Shown here: positions 30,092-37,661 of the stretch, piece after piece
How positions within the stretch are numbered: the stretch's first letter is position 1
Layout: the number at the start of each line of letters is the position of its first letter
From: Streptomyces colonosanans
GTDB taxonomy: Bacteria; Actinomycetota; Actinomycetes; Streptomycetales; Streptomycetaceae
Assembly: GCF_001866645.1 (NCBI RefSeq)
Contig: NZ_MLYP01000024.1
Location: 35,477-99,476 of the forward strand
Length of the DNA stretch: 64,000 bases
Direction of reading: 5' to 3'
Made by a program: the position numbers and the translations under genes
Notes under the pieces: model-generated
The model's input: the letters and a program-made list of their open reading frames with translations, nothing else
Database searches by the model: none
What the model was told of the DNA's origin: nothing

Positions 30092-31693
30092 GTGAGCTCG
30101 TACCCTCGTCGAAAAGCCACGGTACTCATCGCTGAAGAGCTGTCGCCCGCGACTGTCGATGCCCTCGGCCCCGACTTCGAGATCCGGCGCTGCAACGGCG
30201 CCGACCGCGCCGAACTGCTCCCGGCGATCGCCGACGTCGACGCCATCCTGATCCGCTCCGCGACGAAGGTCGACGCCGAGGCCATCGCCGCCGCGCAGAA
30301 GCTCAAGGTCGTCGCGCGCGCCGGCGTCGGCCTGGACAACGTGGACGTCTCCGCCGCCACCAAGGCCGGCGTGATGGTCGTCAACGCCCCCACCTCGAAC
30401 ATCGTGACCGCGGCCGAGCTCGCCTGCGGTCTGATCCTGTCCACCGCCCGCAACATCCCGCAGGCCAACGCCGCGCTGAAGAACGGCGAGTGGAAGCGCA
30501 GCAAGTACACGGGCGTCGAACTGGCCGAGAAGACCCTCGGCGTGGTCGGCCTCGGCCGCATCGGCGCGCTGGTCGCGCAGCGCATGTCCGCGTTCGGCAT
30601 GAAGGTCGTCGCCTACGACCCCTACGTCCAGCCCGCCCGGGCGGCGCAGATGGGCGTCAAGGTGCTGACCCTGGACGAACTGCTGGAGACCTCCGACTTC
30701 ATCACCGTCCACCTGCCGAAGACCCCCGAGACGATCGGCCTGATCGGCGACGAGGCACTGCACAAGGTCAAGCCGGGCGTCCGTATCGTCAACGCCGCGC
30801 GCGGCGGGATCGTCGACGAGGCGGCGCTGTACTCGGCGCTCAAGGAGGGCCGGGTCGCGGGCGCGGGCCTGGACGTGTACGCGAAGGAGCCGTGCACGGA
30901 CTCGCCGCTGTTCGAGCTGGACCAGGTCGTCTGCACCCCGCACCTGGGCGCTTCGACGGACGAGGCGCAGGAGAAGGCCGGCATCGCGGTCGCCAAGTCG
31001 GTGCGTCTCGCGCTCGCCGGTGAACTGGTGCCGGACGCGGTGAACGTCCAGGGCGGTGTCATCGCCGAGGACGTCAAGCCGGGTCTGCCGCTCGCCGAGA
31101 GGCTCGGCCGCATCTTCACCGCCCTCGCGGGCGAGGTCGCGGTCCGTCTCGACGTCGAGGTCTACGGCGAGATCACTCAGCACGATGTGAAGGTGCTGGA
31201 GCTGTCCGCGCTCAAGGGCGTCTTCGAGGACGTCGTCGACGAGACCGTCTCCTACGTCAACGCACCGCTGTTCGCCCAGGAACGGGGCGTGGAGGTGCGC
31301 CTGACGACGAGCAGCGAGGCGACCGACCACCGCAATGTCGTCACCGTGCGCGGCACCCTCTCCGACGGTGGGGAGGTGTCGGTCTCCGGCACGCTGACCG
31401 GCCCCAAGCACCTCCAGAAGATCGTCGCCGTCGGCGAGTACGACGTCGACCTGGCGCTCGCCGACCACATGGTCGTCCTGCGCTACGAGGACCGTCCCGG
31501 CGTCGTCGGTGCGGTCGGCCGCATCGTCGGCGAGGCCGGCATCAACATCGCCGGCATGCAGGTCGCCCGCGCGGCGGCCGGCGGCGAGGCGCTGGCGGTA
31601 CTGACCGTGGACGACACGGTGCCGTCCGGCGTGCTGGCGGAGGTCGCCGCGGAGATCGGCGCGACGTTCGCCCGGTCGGTGAACCTGGTCTGA
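30092..31693 (+). CDS. serA: D-3-phosphoglycerate dehydrogenase SerA
   Basis: SerA (533 aa) oxidises 3-phosphoglycerate to 3-phosphohydroxypyruvate, the first step of serine synthesis. It is the long, type I form. A dehydrogenase core (Rossmann motif TLGVVGLGRIGALVAQRMSA; Arg in NAARGGIVDEAAL; His in CTPHLGAST) is followed by the ASB domain and a C-terminal ACT domain (MVVLRYEDRPGVVGAVGRIV), which bring serine feedback control. GTG 30092 is preceded by GAGGA; GTG 30080 is in frame but weaker. A TAGACT hexamer at 29971-29976 may be its -10, giving a leader of about 110 bases. It lies downstream of ilvC but is separated by a terminator and repeat. Confidence 0.95.
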   Translation: MSSYPRRKATVLIAEELSPATVDALGPDFEIRRCNGADRAELLPAIADVDAILIRSATKVDAEAIAAAQKLKVVARAGVGLDNVDVSAATKAGVMVVNAPTSNIVTAAELACGLILSTARNIPQANAALKNGEWKRSKYTGVELAEKTLGVVGLGRIGALVAQRMSAFGMKVVAYDPYVQPARAAQMGVKVLTLDELLETSDFITVHLPKTPETIGLIGDEALHKVKPGVRIVNAARGGIVDEAALYSALKEGRVAGAGLDVYAKEPCTDSPLFELDQVVCTPHLGASTDEAQEKAGIAVAKSVRLALAGELVPDAVNVQGGVIAEDVKPGLPLAERLGRIFTALAGEVAVRLDVEVYGEITQHDVKVLELSALKGVFEDVVDETVSYVNAPLFAQERGVEVRLTTSSEATDHRNVVTVRGTLSDGGEVSVSGTLTGPKHLQKIVAVGEYDVDLALADHMVVLRYEDRPGVVGAVGRIVGEAGINIAGMQVARAAAGGEALAVLTVDDTVPSGVLAEVAAEIGATFARSVNLV

Positions 31694-31752
31694 GGTGCGT
31701 CATGGGCGACCGCCGCGTGCGGTCGCCGCACCGACCCCGGGGTATTGCCCCG

Positions 31753-31819
31753 TGACCCCCGTTCGTGGGGAACGGGGGTCATACGTCAACGCCGGACGGG
31801 CTTCAGCAGCCCGTCCGGC
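31753..31819. terminator. Double hairpin between serA and the MFS gene
   Basis: Two perfect hairpins stand in tandem: TGACCCCCGTT/AACGGGGGTCA (31753-31781, loop CGTGGGG) and GCCGGACGGGC/GCCCGTCCGGC (31791-31819, loop TTCAGCA). The genes converge here, so this is a bidirectional terminator. A third, shorter dyad (GCGACCG/CGGTCGC) lies nearer serA. Confidence 0.8.
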
Positions 31820-31850
31820 GCATTCCGTGCTGGGGAGCAGTGACCGGGTG

Positions 31851-33419
31851 TCAGGCCACGGCCATCGCAGACTCGGTCACCTCGTCCTCGGCCGGAGAGG
31901 CCTCACTGACGTGGATCCGGCGGAGGGGCGTCGCCGCGATCGCCGCGAGGACCAGCACCGCCGCCCCCGCGATCGCCGCCCCGTGCATCCCACTGGTGAA
32001 GGCCTCCCGCGCCGCTGTCACCAGGGCCTCGCCCGTACGTCCCGGCAGCTGTCCGGCGACCGCGAGCGCGCCGCCGAGGGTCTCATGGGCCGGGGCCGGC
32101 GCGGAGGCCGGGATCTCGTGGCGGTAGATCGCCGTACCGATGGAGCCGAGGACGGCCATGCCCAGCGCGCCACCGAACTCCGATCCCGTCTCCAGCAGCG
32201 ACGAGGCCGCGCCGGCCTGCTCCACGGGAGCCGCACTCAGCGCCAGATCGGTCATCTGGGAGATGACCATCACGATGCCCGAGGCCAGCACCCCGCACGC
32301 GGCCAGCACCAGCCAGAGCGAGTCCGTCCCGGCCAGGGCCAGCATCCCGTAGCCCGACGCGGCGATCACGAAGCCCGCCGTGACGACGTACGCCCGGTTG
32401 ACGCCCTTCTGTACCAGGGCGGCCGCCACCGGAGCCGCCATCCCGATCGGCACCGACGGCAGCAGCGACCACAGCGCCGCCTCCAGCGCGCTCTTGCCGA
32501 GCACCGACTGCAGGTACTGCGTGGTGAAGAAGGCCGAGCCCATCATGGCGAACGTGGAGACGAGGTTGAGGACCACCGCGGGGGCGAAGCCCCGGCCGCG
32601 GAACAGCGCCGGCGAGATCATCGGAGAGGCCGTGGTGCGCTGGCGGTGGACGAAGAGGGCGGCGAAGAGCAGGCCGACGGCGATCGAGCCGATGTACAGC
32701 GGGCGTACGCCCTGTGAGGGCATCTCCTTCAGGCCGTAGATCGAGGGAAGAACCGCCGCCATCGACAGCGGCACGCTGAGAAGGTCGAAGCGGCCGGGCT
32801 CCGGGTTCTTCGACTCGGGCAGCAGGATCGGGCCCAGTACCAGCAGCAGCGCCATCGCGGGCAGGTTGACCAGGAAGACCGAGCCCCACCAGAAGTACTG
32901 CACCAGGACGCCGCTCAGCACCGAGCCGAGTGCGATGCCGCCGGTCATCACCCCGGACCAGAGACCGATCGCCTTCGCCCGCTGGCCAGGGTCGGTGAAC
33001 ATCGTGCGGACCAGCGCCATCGTCGAGGGCATCAGGGTTGCGCCGCCGATGCCGAGAACCGCGCGGGCGGCGATCAGGGTTTCGGCGCTGTTCGCGTACG
33101 CGGCTGTCAGCGAGGCGGCACCGAAGGCGGCGGCGCCGAACAGCAGCAGCTTGCGGCGGCCGATGCGGTCACCGAGCGAGCCCATCGTCATCAGCAGACC
33201 AGCCAGGACGAACGCGTAGATGTCGAAGATCCACAGCTGCTGGGTGCTGCTCGGCTCCAGGTCCGCGCTGATCTCCGGGATGGCGAAGTACAGGACCGAG
33301 ACGTCCATCGAGACCAGCAGCAGCGGCAGCATCAGCACGCCGAGGGCGGTCCATTCGCGACGGCCGGCGCGGGCGGCAGGTGCGGTCGCGGTCGTGGTGG
33401 TGCTCGTTGGGTTCGTCAT
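31851..33419 (-). CDS. MFS drug-efflux transporter, DHA2 type
   Basis: This 522-residue protein has 14 predicted helices and belongs to the DHA2 (QacA/SmvA-like) drug:proton antiporters. Visible motifs are LLLVSMDVSVLYFAIPEI in helix 1, the GSLGDRIGRRKLL motif A, and GGIALGSVLSGVLVQYFWWG, which includes the antiporter motif C. The N-terminus is a Thr/Ala-rich cytoplasmic tail. It is divergent from a TetR gene, with shared operators, so it is probably induced by the compound it exports. The start at ATG 33419 lies only about 8-13 bases from the predicted -10, suggesting a very short or leaderless transcript. Confidence 0.88.
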   Translation of the reverse strand: MTNPTSTTTTATAPAARAGRREWTALGVLMLPLLLVSMDVSVLYFAIPEISADLEPSSTQQLWIFDIYAFVLAGLLMTMGSLGDRIGRRKLLLFGAAAFGAASLTAAYANSAETLIAARAVLGIGGATLMPSTMALVRTMFTDPGQRAKAIGLWSGVMTGGIALGSVLSGVLVQYFWWGSVFLVNLPAMALLLVLGPILLPESKNPEPGRFDLLSVPLSMAAVLPSIYGLKEMPSQGVRPLYIGSIAVGLLFAALFVHRQRTTASPMISPALFRGRGFAPAVVLNLVSTFAMMGSAFFTTQYLQSVLGKSALEAALWSLLPSVPIGMAAPVAAALVQKGVNRAYVVTAGFVIAASGYGMLALAGTDSLWLVLAACGVLASGIVMVISQMTDLALSAAPVEQAGAASSLLETGSEFGGALGMAVLGSIGTAIYRHEIPASAPAPAHETLGGALAVAGQLPGRTGEALVTAAREAFTSGMHGAAIAGAAVLVLAAIAATPLRRIHVSEASPAEDEVTESAMAVA

Positions 33420-33426
33420 GGCAGTG

Positions 33427-33495
33427 ACTGTACGGATGTCTTAAACGCTTGTCTAGTACGGACGTATAAATCGCTCGTCTAGGACGGTTGTATGG
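33427..33495. promoter_or_regulatory. Divergent promoters with tandem TetR-type operators
   Basis: A 26-bp unit is directly repeated at 33432-33457 and 33458-33483 (both start ACGGA and end CGCT.GTCTAG), with a third partial copy at 33484-33495. Each full unit contains an imperfect dyad: TAAACGCTTGTCTA at 33442-33455 and the matching AAATCGCTCGTCTA. For the minus strand, TAGACA (33455-33450), a 17-base spacer and TACAGT (33432-33427) form a good promoter for the MFS gene. For the plus strand, TTAAAC/TATAAA (33441-33446 and 33465-33470) could serve the TetR gene. The dyads overlap both promoters, fitting repression by the adjacent TetR protein. Confidence 0.7.
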
Positions 33496-33516
33496 GTCCG
33501 GAGTAGGGTGAGCCGC

Positions 33517-34128
33517 ATGGGACACCGTGAGGATCTGCTCGAGGGCGCCAAGCGCTGCCTGCTGGAGAAGGGGTTCGTGCGCACGACCGCGCGCGACATC
33601 GTCAAGGAGTCGGGGACCAACCTGGCGTCGATCGGCTACCACTACGGCTCCAAGGACGCGCTGCTGGTGCAGGCGTACATCTCTTTCGTGGAGGAGATGA
33701 GCGACGGCACCGGGCCGGGCTGGGAGGCGAGTGCCGTGCCCCGGACGCCCGCCGGGTCGCTGGAGCGCTTCCAGGAGGTATGGGCGAACATCATCCGCTC
33801 GGTGCCCGAGTCACGCGCGATCTGGCTGCTGAGCTTCGAGCTCATCTTTCAGGGGGACCGGGTGCCTGAGGTGCGTAAGCTGCTCGCCGAGTCGCAGGAG
33901 GAGGGCCGTTCGGGGATCGTCCCGTTGTTCACCGACGTCCCGGAGGCGGAGCTCGACAAGGAGACCGTCGACACCGAGGGCCGCCTCTATCAGACCCTGC
34001 TTCAGGGCCTCATGGTGCAGTGGCTCTTCGACCCCGACACGGCCACCCATGCCGATCAACTCACCGAGGGGCTGCGCCGGGTGATGAAGGCGGCGAACGC
34101 GGCGCCTCAGGGTGAGGGGCAGAGCTGA
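33517..34128 (+). CDS. TetR/AcrR-family repressor of the MFS pump
   Basis: This 203-residue regulator has an N-terminal TetR helix-turn-helix (MGHREDLLEGAKRCLLEKGF, then TTARDIVKESGTNLASIGYH), where YHYGSKDALL is the usual helix 3-4 segment. The divergent ligand domain contains WLLSFELIFQGD. ATG 33517 is preferred over GTG 33508 because it begins directly before the conserved domain. It probably represses itself and the divergent DHA2 transporter by binding the tandem dyads between them. The ligand is unknown. Confidence 0.88.
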   Translation: MGHREDLLEGAKRCLLEKGFVRTTARDIVKESGTNLASIGYHYGSKDALLVQAYISFVEEMSDGTGPGWEASAVPRTPAGSLERFQEVWANIIRSVPESRAIWLLSFELIFQGDRVPEVRKLLAESQEEGRSGIVPLFTDVPEAELDKETVDTEGRLYQTLLQGLMVQWLFDPDTATHADQLTEGLRRVMKAANAAPQGEGQS

Positions 34129-34156
34129 CGCTTACGTAGGCCGAGAAGTGACCGTT

Positions 34157-34294
34157 GGGCCGCTCGCTTCTTTGCCAAGTGTCGTGGTGGAGGGGGCCGC
34201 GTCAAGGGCGCTTCGCGTCGCCTTCGGCGATGGCTCTCCGGGCCACCCTTGACCCGGCCCGCTCCACCACGGGTAAGAAGCGAGCGAGCGGCCC
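34157..34294 (+). repeat. Outer palindromic element, left copy
   Basis: This 138-bp unit is itself a dyad. Its left arm opens GGGCCGCTCGCTTC and contains GTGGTGGAG and GTCAAGGG. Its right arm holds CCCTTGAC, CTCCACCAC and GAAGCGAGCGAGCGGCCC. The centre is CGCGTCGCCTTCGGCGATGG. Confidence 0.8.
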
Positions 34295-34359
34295 GGAAGA
34301 GCAGTGGCCCAGCCCGGTGTCGAGCTTCGGGTGGGCTGCGATCGTGCCCTTGGCCGGGG

Positions 34360-34414
34360 GCGCGTTCGCGTCTCGCCAGCACGCCGGGTGGGCTTAGCGG
34401 CTTACTGCCGGTGG
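34360..34414 (+). repeat. Middle inverted repeat, left arm
   Basis: This 55-bp block includes GCGCGTTCGCGTCTCGCCAG, then the CACGCCGGGTGGGCTTAGCG motif and CTTACTGCCGGTGG. It matches the reverse complement of 34820-34876 at all but about three positions. Confidence 0.8.
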
Positions 34415-34564
34415 GGCGGGAGGGTGCGTTCGCTGAGTGGGGGCACGCCGGGTGGGTTTGACGGCTTGCGGCGGGTTGGGGTGGTGGGTCCGGGCTGCGG
34501 CCGGTGGGCCGGTCAGGAGTGACAGGTGTGACGCTGGTGCTCTTACGCGGGAGCGCGGACGCTA

Positions 34565-34639
34565 ATTGGAGGGTTTGTGCCAGCAGGCGGGGACAGAAGC
34601 GCTGGTGGGAAGCTCCGGCCGTGGCACAAACCCTCCAAT
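34565..34639. repeat. Central 18-bp perfect inverted repeat
   Basis: ATTGGAGGGTTTGTGCCA at 34565-34582 is exactly complementary to 34622-34639, with a 39-base loop. It forms the tip of the larger nested palindrome and is more AT-rich than its surroundings. Confidence 0.85.
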
Positions 34640-34819
34640 CGTGCCTATTGCTGCAGTCCCTGCCCAGATTGGTACCCGGGGGCATACCACCTCCCCATCC
34701 CATCGGCCGATTGCCGCTGAGCCAGCCCGGCGTGCCCCAGCTTGCCATCGCGCCCCGCCGCTCATCGCAATCTGCCGAGCCGCCCCGGCGTGCATGTGAG
34801 GTGCGACCGCGCCCCCTGT

Positions 34820-34876
34820 CCCACCGGCCGTAAGCCGCTAAGCCCCCCCGGCGTGCTGGCGAGACGCGAACGCGCC
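34820..34876 (-). repeat. Middle inverted repeat, right arm
   Basis: This is the reverse-complement partner of 34360-34414. It begins CCCACCGGCCGTAAGCCGCT and ends GACGCGAACGCGCC. The few mismatches (for example GGGGG for GGTGG) are scattered, as expected from drift after duplication or from imperfect pairing. Confidence 0.8.
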
Positions 34877-34924
34877 GCCACCACCAGCCCACGTCCCGGC
34901 CAACTCCACCCCCGACACCGGGCT

Positions 34925-35060
34925 GGCCACCCGCTCGCTTCTTACCCGTGCTGGAGCGAGGCGTGTCAAGGGTGGCCCGGAGGGCCATCGCCGAAGGCGA
35001 CGCGTAGCGCCCTTGACTCGCCTCGCGGAAGCACGACTCTGGCCGAGAAGCGGGCGGCCC
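34925..35060 (-). repeat. Outer palindromic element, right copy
   Basis: This is a second copy of the 138-bp element in opposite orientation. CCGCTCGCTTCTTACC, GTGTCAAGGG, the centre CCATCGCCGAAGGCGACGCG, and CCCTTGAC all correspond to the left copy read in reverse. The right end abuts the stop codon of the minus-strand ATPase gene at 35073. Confidence 0.8.
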
Positions 35061-35072
35061 CACGGCAACCTT

Positions 35073-35453
35073 TCAACTTGGGCCCGCGACACCCAACCGC
35101 GCCCGTACCGTCTTGCCGACCTCCGCCCTCAGGAACCAGTCCAACTCCTCGGCGAGTTGGGTGACGACCAGGAGTCCCCGGCCGCGCTCGCCTCCGATGC
35201 CCACCCGGCCCGGCTCGGGGAATGCCCGTACCGGATCCGACACGTCCACGATCAATCCGCCTCCCTCCAACTCGGCGAGCCGCAGCCACAGTTCATGACC
35301 GGGCGCCCTGCCGTGCACCACCGCGTTCGCGACCAGCTCCGAGGCCACGAGTACGGCGTCCTCCACGTCCCCGGCCCAGTTCCACAGAGTGAGGCGGCGG
35401 CGGACGTGGATCCGGGTGACGGGAACGCTGCGAGTGGTCATGGGGTAGCTCAT
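35073..35453 (-). CDS. RsbW-like ATP-binding protein
   Basis: This protein of about 126 residues has a GHKL (HATPase) fold. It carries the N-box ELVANAVVHG, the DVSDPV strand and the G-box GGERGRGLLVVTQLAEEL. Such single-domain ATPases occur beside WhiJ-like regulators in Streptomyces and resemble anti-sigma factor kinases, but their partners are mostly unknown. ATG 35453 (MSYPMTTRSV) is chosen; ATG 35441 is possible, and a longer frame to a TTG at 35570 seems unlikely. No clear ribosome-binding site is seen, common in this family. It is divergent from the HTH gene. Confidence 0.8.
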   Translation of the reverse strand: MSYPMTTRSVPVTRIHVRRRLTLWNWAGDVEDAVLVASELVANAVVHGRAPGHELWLRLAELEGGGLIVDVSDPVRAFPEPGRVGIGGERGRGLLVVTQLAEELDWFLRAEVGKTVRARLGVAGPS

Positions 35454-35646
35454 GGACCAGTCGTGGGTGAGGAGAGTGGGGGCATGGGGGCTCCGTTCTG
35501 TGGAGTGGTTGCCGTCCACGGTGGCGAGACCGTCTATCGAGCTGCAATCGAAACTCCGCAGAAATTTCAAGGGAGTTGAAATTGGACTATGCCCGGATCT
35601 GCGTATTCGGCTGCATGGTCCGTACAGGGGGTGTCACACTCTGCGC

Positions 35647-36528
35647 ATGGCATCCAAGCGCGGACGTACGGCACAGCGACTTGAACTTGGCTTGCAGCTC
35701 CGCCAATTAAGGGAGGGTTGCGGCCGCGGAGACCGGGGAGGTGGACTCACCCGCAAGCAGGCCGTACAAGGGCTGCGAATCTCTGAGGCAAGCCTCCTGC
35801 GGATCGAGACCGGCGCCCTCAACTTCCGGAACATCGGTGACCTGCGCAAACTGCTCGAAAAGTATGGCGTTACTGACGAGGAGATCATTGAGTCGCTGGT
35901 CAACCTCAACCGTGAGTCGGGGCATCAGGACTGGCTCACCCAGTTCCGGGGGCTCATGCCCGCCGGAATGCCGGCGTTCGTCGGTCTGGAGCCGGAAGCT
36001 CGTGGCATGCGGGCGTACCACCCGACTCTCGTCTACGGTCTCCTCCAGACCAGGCGCTACGCGCAGGCCCTCTCCGAAGCGAACAAGCCGGTAGAGGAGC
36101 ACACATCCGAGTTCATCCGCAATAGCGTGGAACTCAGGATGAAGCGCCAGGAGGTACTCAGCCGGGAGAACCCGGTCAAGCTGCGCGTGATCCTCGGTGA
36201 AGCGGCTCTGCTCTACCCGGTCGGAGGCGCCGACGTCATGAGTGAGCAGTACGAACGACTCGTGACGATGTCGTCCTGGGACCACGTCACGATCCAGGTG
36301 CTGCCGTTCCGCCCTGGCTTCCGGTCCACCCACGACTTTGCCATCCTGGACCTCGGTGACGATCTTCCACCGAGGGTTCAGATCGACAGCGCCTGGGGGG
36401 CAACTCACACGTCTGAAAAGCGCCGTGAGGTCGACCGGTTCATCCGGCAGTACGACGCGATGACGGCATCAGCGTTGCCGCCCGAGGACACGCCCGCTTT
36501 CCTGCAACGACTACAACGAGAGCTGTGA
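35647..36528 (+). CDS. WhiJ-like helix-turn-helix regulator (DUF5753)
   Basis: This is a 293-residue regulator with an N-terminal XRE-type helix-turn-helix (QLRQLREGCG, then RKQAVQGLRISEASLLRIET) and a C-terminal DUF5753 domain (GLEPEARGMRAYHPTLVYGL onward; HVTIQVLPFRPG). It is of the WhiJ/AbaA-locus type that acts with a DUF397 partner in Streptomyces development and antibiotic production. The start at ATG 35647 fits the conserved N-terminus. Leu21 is encoded by TTA (35707-35709), so translation should depend on the bldA tRNA. The DUF397 gene follows 3 bases later, and the ATPase gene is divergent. Confidence 0.88.
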   Translation: MASKRGRTAQRLELGLQLRQLREGCGRGDRGGGLTRKQAVQGLRISEASLLRIETGALNFRNIGDLRKLLEKYGVTDEEIIESLVNLNRESGHQDWLTQFRGLMPAGMPAFVGLEPEARGMRAYHPTLVYGLLQTRRYAQALSEANKPVEEHTSEFIRNSVELRMKRQEVLSRENPVKLRVILGEAALLYPVGGADVMSEQYERLVTMSSWDHVTIQVLPFRPGFRSTHDFAILDLGDDLPPRVQIDSAWGATHTSEKRREVDRFIRQYDAMTASALPPEDTPAFLQRLQREL

Positions 36529-36531
36529 GCT

Positions 36532-36741
36532 ATGCGCCTGCGCCACACCGCACCGGAACTCGCACCCGACCACGCCTGGTTCAAGTCTTCCTACAGCGAT
36601 GGCAACGGCCAGAACTGCGTCGAAGTAGCCCACGTCGCCCCCCACATCGGCATCCGCGACTCCAAGAACCCCCACGGCCCCGCCCTCCTCCTCCCCTCCC
36701 ACGCCTGGACAGAGTTCATCGCTTACGTCAGCGAGAGCTGA
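36532..36741 (+). CDS. DUF397 protein, partner of the WhiJ-like regulator
   Basis: This 69-residue DUF397 protein has the full motif set: WFKSSYSDGNGQNCVEVA, then IGIRDSKNPHGPALLL and WTEFIAYV. Members are small cytoplasmic proteins almost always paired with a WhiJ-like HTH protein. In the studied cases they appear to bind it and relieve repression, so the pair may act like a toxin/antitoxin-style regulatory couple. It starts 3 bases after the HTH stop. Its last 14 bases overlap the tail of the convergent hydrolase gene. Confidence 0.92.
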   Translation: MRLRHTAPELAPDHAWFKSSYSDGNGQNCVEVAHVAPHIGIRDSKNPHGPALLLPSHAWTEFIAYVSES

Positions 36742-37594
36742 CGGCCCGGTTCAGAAACCCTGCCGTGGCCGTGGCGAAGCATTCGGCGTCGTCCAGCCAC
36801 GGGTAGTGGCCCGCGCCGGGCTGGATCAGCAGCTCGGCGTTCGGGAACAGTTCGGCGAATTCGGTGATCGTGGCGGGAGGGGCGCCCGGGTCGACCTCCC
36901 CGGCGAGAAGCAGCACCGGTCGTGTGAATCGGGCGAGCGCGGCCCGGGTGGCGGGCGGGTCGAAGGCGCCCTCGGCGCCGGAGGCGGCCATGATCTCCGG
37001 GTTCAACCGCTCGTCCCCTGCGGCCTGATATGCCTGAGCCGCCTCGTCCCAGCGGCCGTACGAGAACGGGGCGATGGCTTGCCAGTGGTCAGCGGTGGCC
37101 TCGCCCGCCATGATCGCCTCCAGTGCCGCGAATGCCTCCGTGAACCACGGCTCGTCCCTGCGCAGCCCGGCCGCCTCCAGCCGCAGTTCCCCGCTGATCG
37201 TGAGGCCGACGGCCCGGACGCTCGGTGTGATCAGTGCGAGGCTGCCGACGCGTTCCGGGCGGCGGCTCACGTACAGCGCGGCCAGGTTCGCGCCGGCGCA
37301 GTGTGCGAGCAGGTCCATCCGGTCCAGGTCGAGGTGCTCGCGCAGGGCCTCCACGTCGTCGACGAGCCGGTCGCAGCGGTAGGAGGCGGTGTCCCGTGGC
37401 GTCGCGGACCGGCCCGTCCCCCGGAGGTCCAGCCTGATCAGTCGGCGGTGCGCGGACAGTCCGCCGAGGTCGCCGAGGTAGGCGGAGTCCGTGGGGCCGC
37501 CGGGCAGGCAGACCAGCGGAAGGCCCTCTCCGGATACGTGGTAGGCGAGTTCGGTCCCGTCGTACGTGGAGAAGGAGGAAGAGAAGGTAGACAT
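36728..37594 (-). CDS. Alpha/beta hydrolase with Cys at the nucleophile position
   Basis: This 288-residue hydrolase resembles proline iminopeptidase-like enzymes: CLPGGPTDSAYLGDLGG oxyanion region, LDLRGTGRS, and a late Asp (LLAGEVDPG) and His (QPGAGHYPWLDD). The nucleophile elbow reads LLAHCAGANL, with Cys99 where GxSxG enzymes have Ser, encoded TGC. It may be a Cys-nucleophile enzyme (as in dienelactone hydrolase) or inactive; a sequencing error of one base is also possible. ATG 37594 has GAGAGGG upstream. It is followed by the PucR-family gene on the same strand. Confidence 0.8.
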   Translation of the reverse strand: MSTFSSSFSTYDGTELAYHVSGEGLPLVCLPGGPTDSAYLGDLGGLSAHRRLIRLDLRGTGRSATPRDTASYRCDRLVDDVEALREHLDLDRMDLLAHCAGANLAALYVSRRPERVGSLALITPSVRAVGLTISGELRLEAAGLRRDEPWFTEAFAALEAIMAGEATADHWQAIAPFSYGRWDEAAQAYQAAGDERLNPEIMAASGAEGAFDPPATRAALARFTRPVLLLAGEVDPGAPPATITEFAELFPNAELLIQPGAGHYPWLDDAECFATATAGFLNRAVSSR

Positions 37595-37661
37595 GGTCAA
37601 CACCCTCTCAACGGCCCCCAGTTGAAACAACAGGCAGCCAGGATGTCCAGGCGTGGCGCGC

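Larger units (their letters stand above)
34157..35060. repeat. Nested 0.9-kb palindrome without genes
   Basis: Three pairs of inverted repeats are nested around nearly one dyad centre at about 34605. These are 34157-34294 with 34925-35060, 34360-34414 with 34820-34876, and 34565-34582 with 34622-34639. Between them lie further copies of a motif CACGCCGGGTGGGCTTAGCG (near 34380 and, degenerate, 34443 on the plus strand; near 34716, 34776 and 34832 in reverse). All open frames here are by-products of the repeats and lack codon bias or ribosome-binding sites. The locus separates the TetR gene from the minus-strand ATPase gene and could extrude a large cruciform or be transcribed into a long hairpin RNA. 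Confidence 0.8.

Noticed and set aside
34360..34876. Repeated CACGCCGGG motifs as a CRISPR array or origin
   Set aside because: Copies are in both orientations, irregularly spaced and degenerate; there is no DnaA-box cluster or cas gene.
34107..35063. 318-codon minus-strand frame and several plus-strand ORFs in the giant palindrome
   Set aside because: They arise from repeat units read in several frames, have no ribosome-binding sites or codon bias, and mirror each other across the dyad.
35454..35570. Longer form of the RsbW-like protein starting at a TTG
   Set aside because: TTG starts are rare, no ribosome-binding site is present, and the extra 39 residues do not resemble the family.
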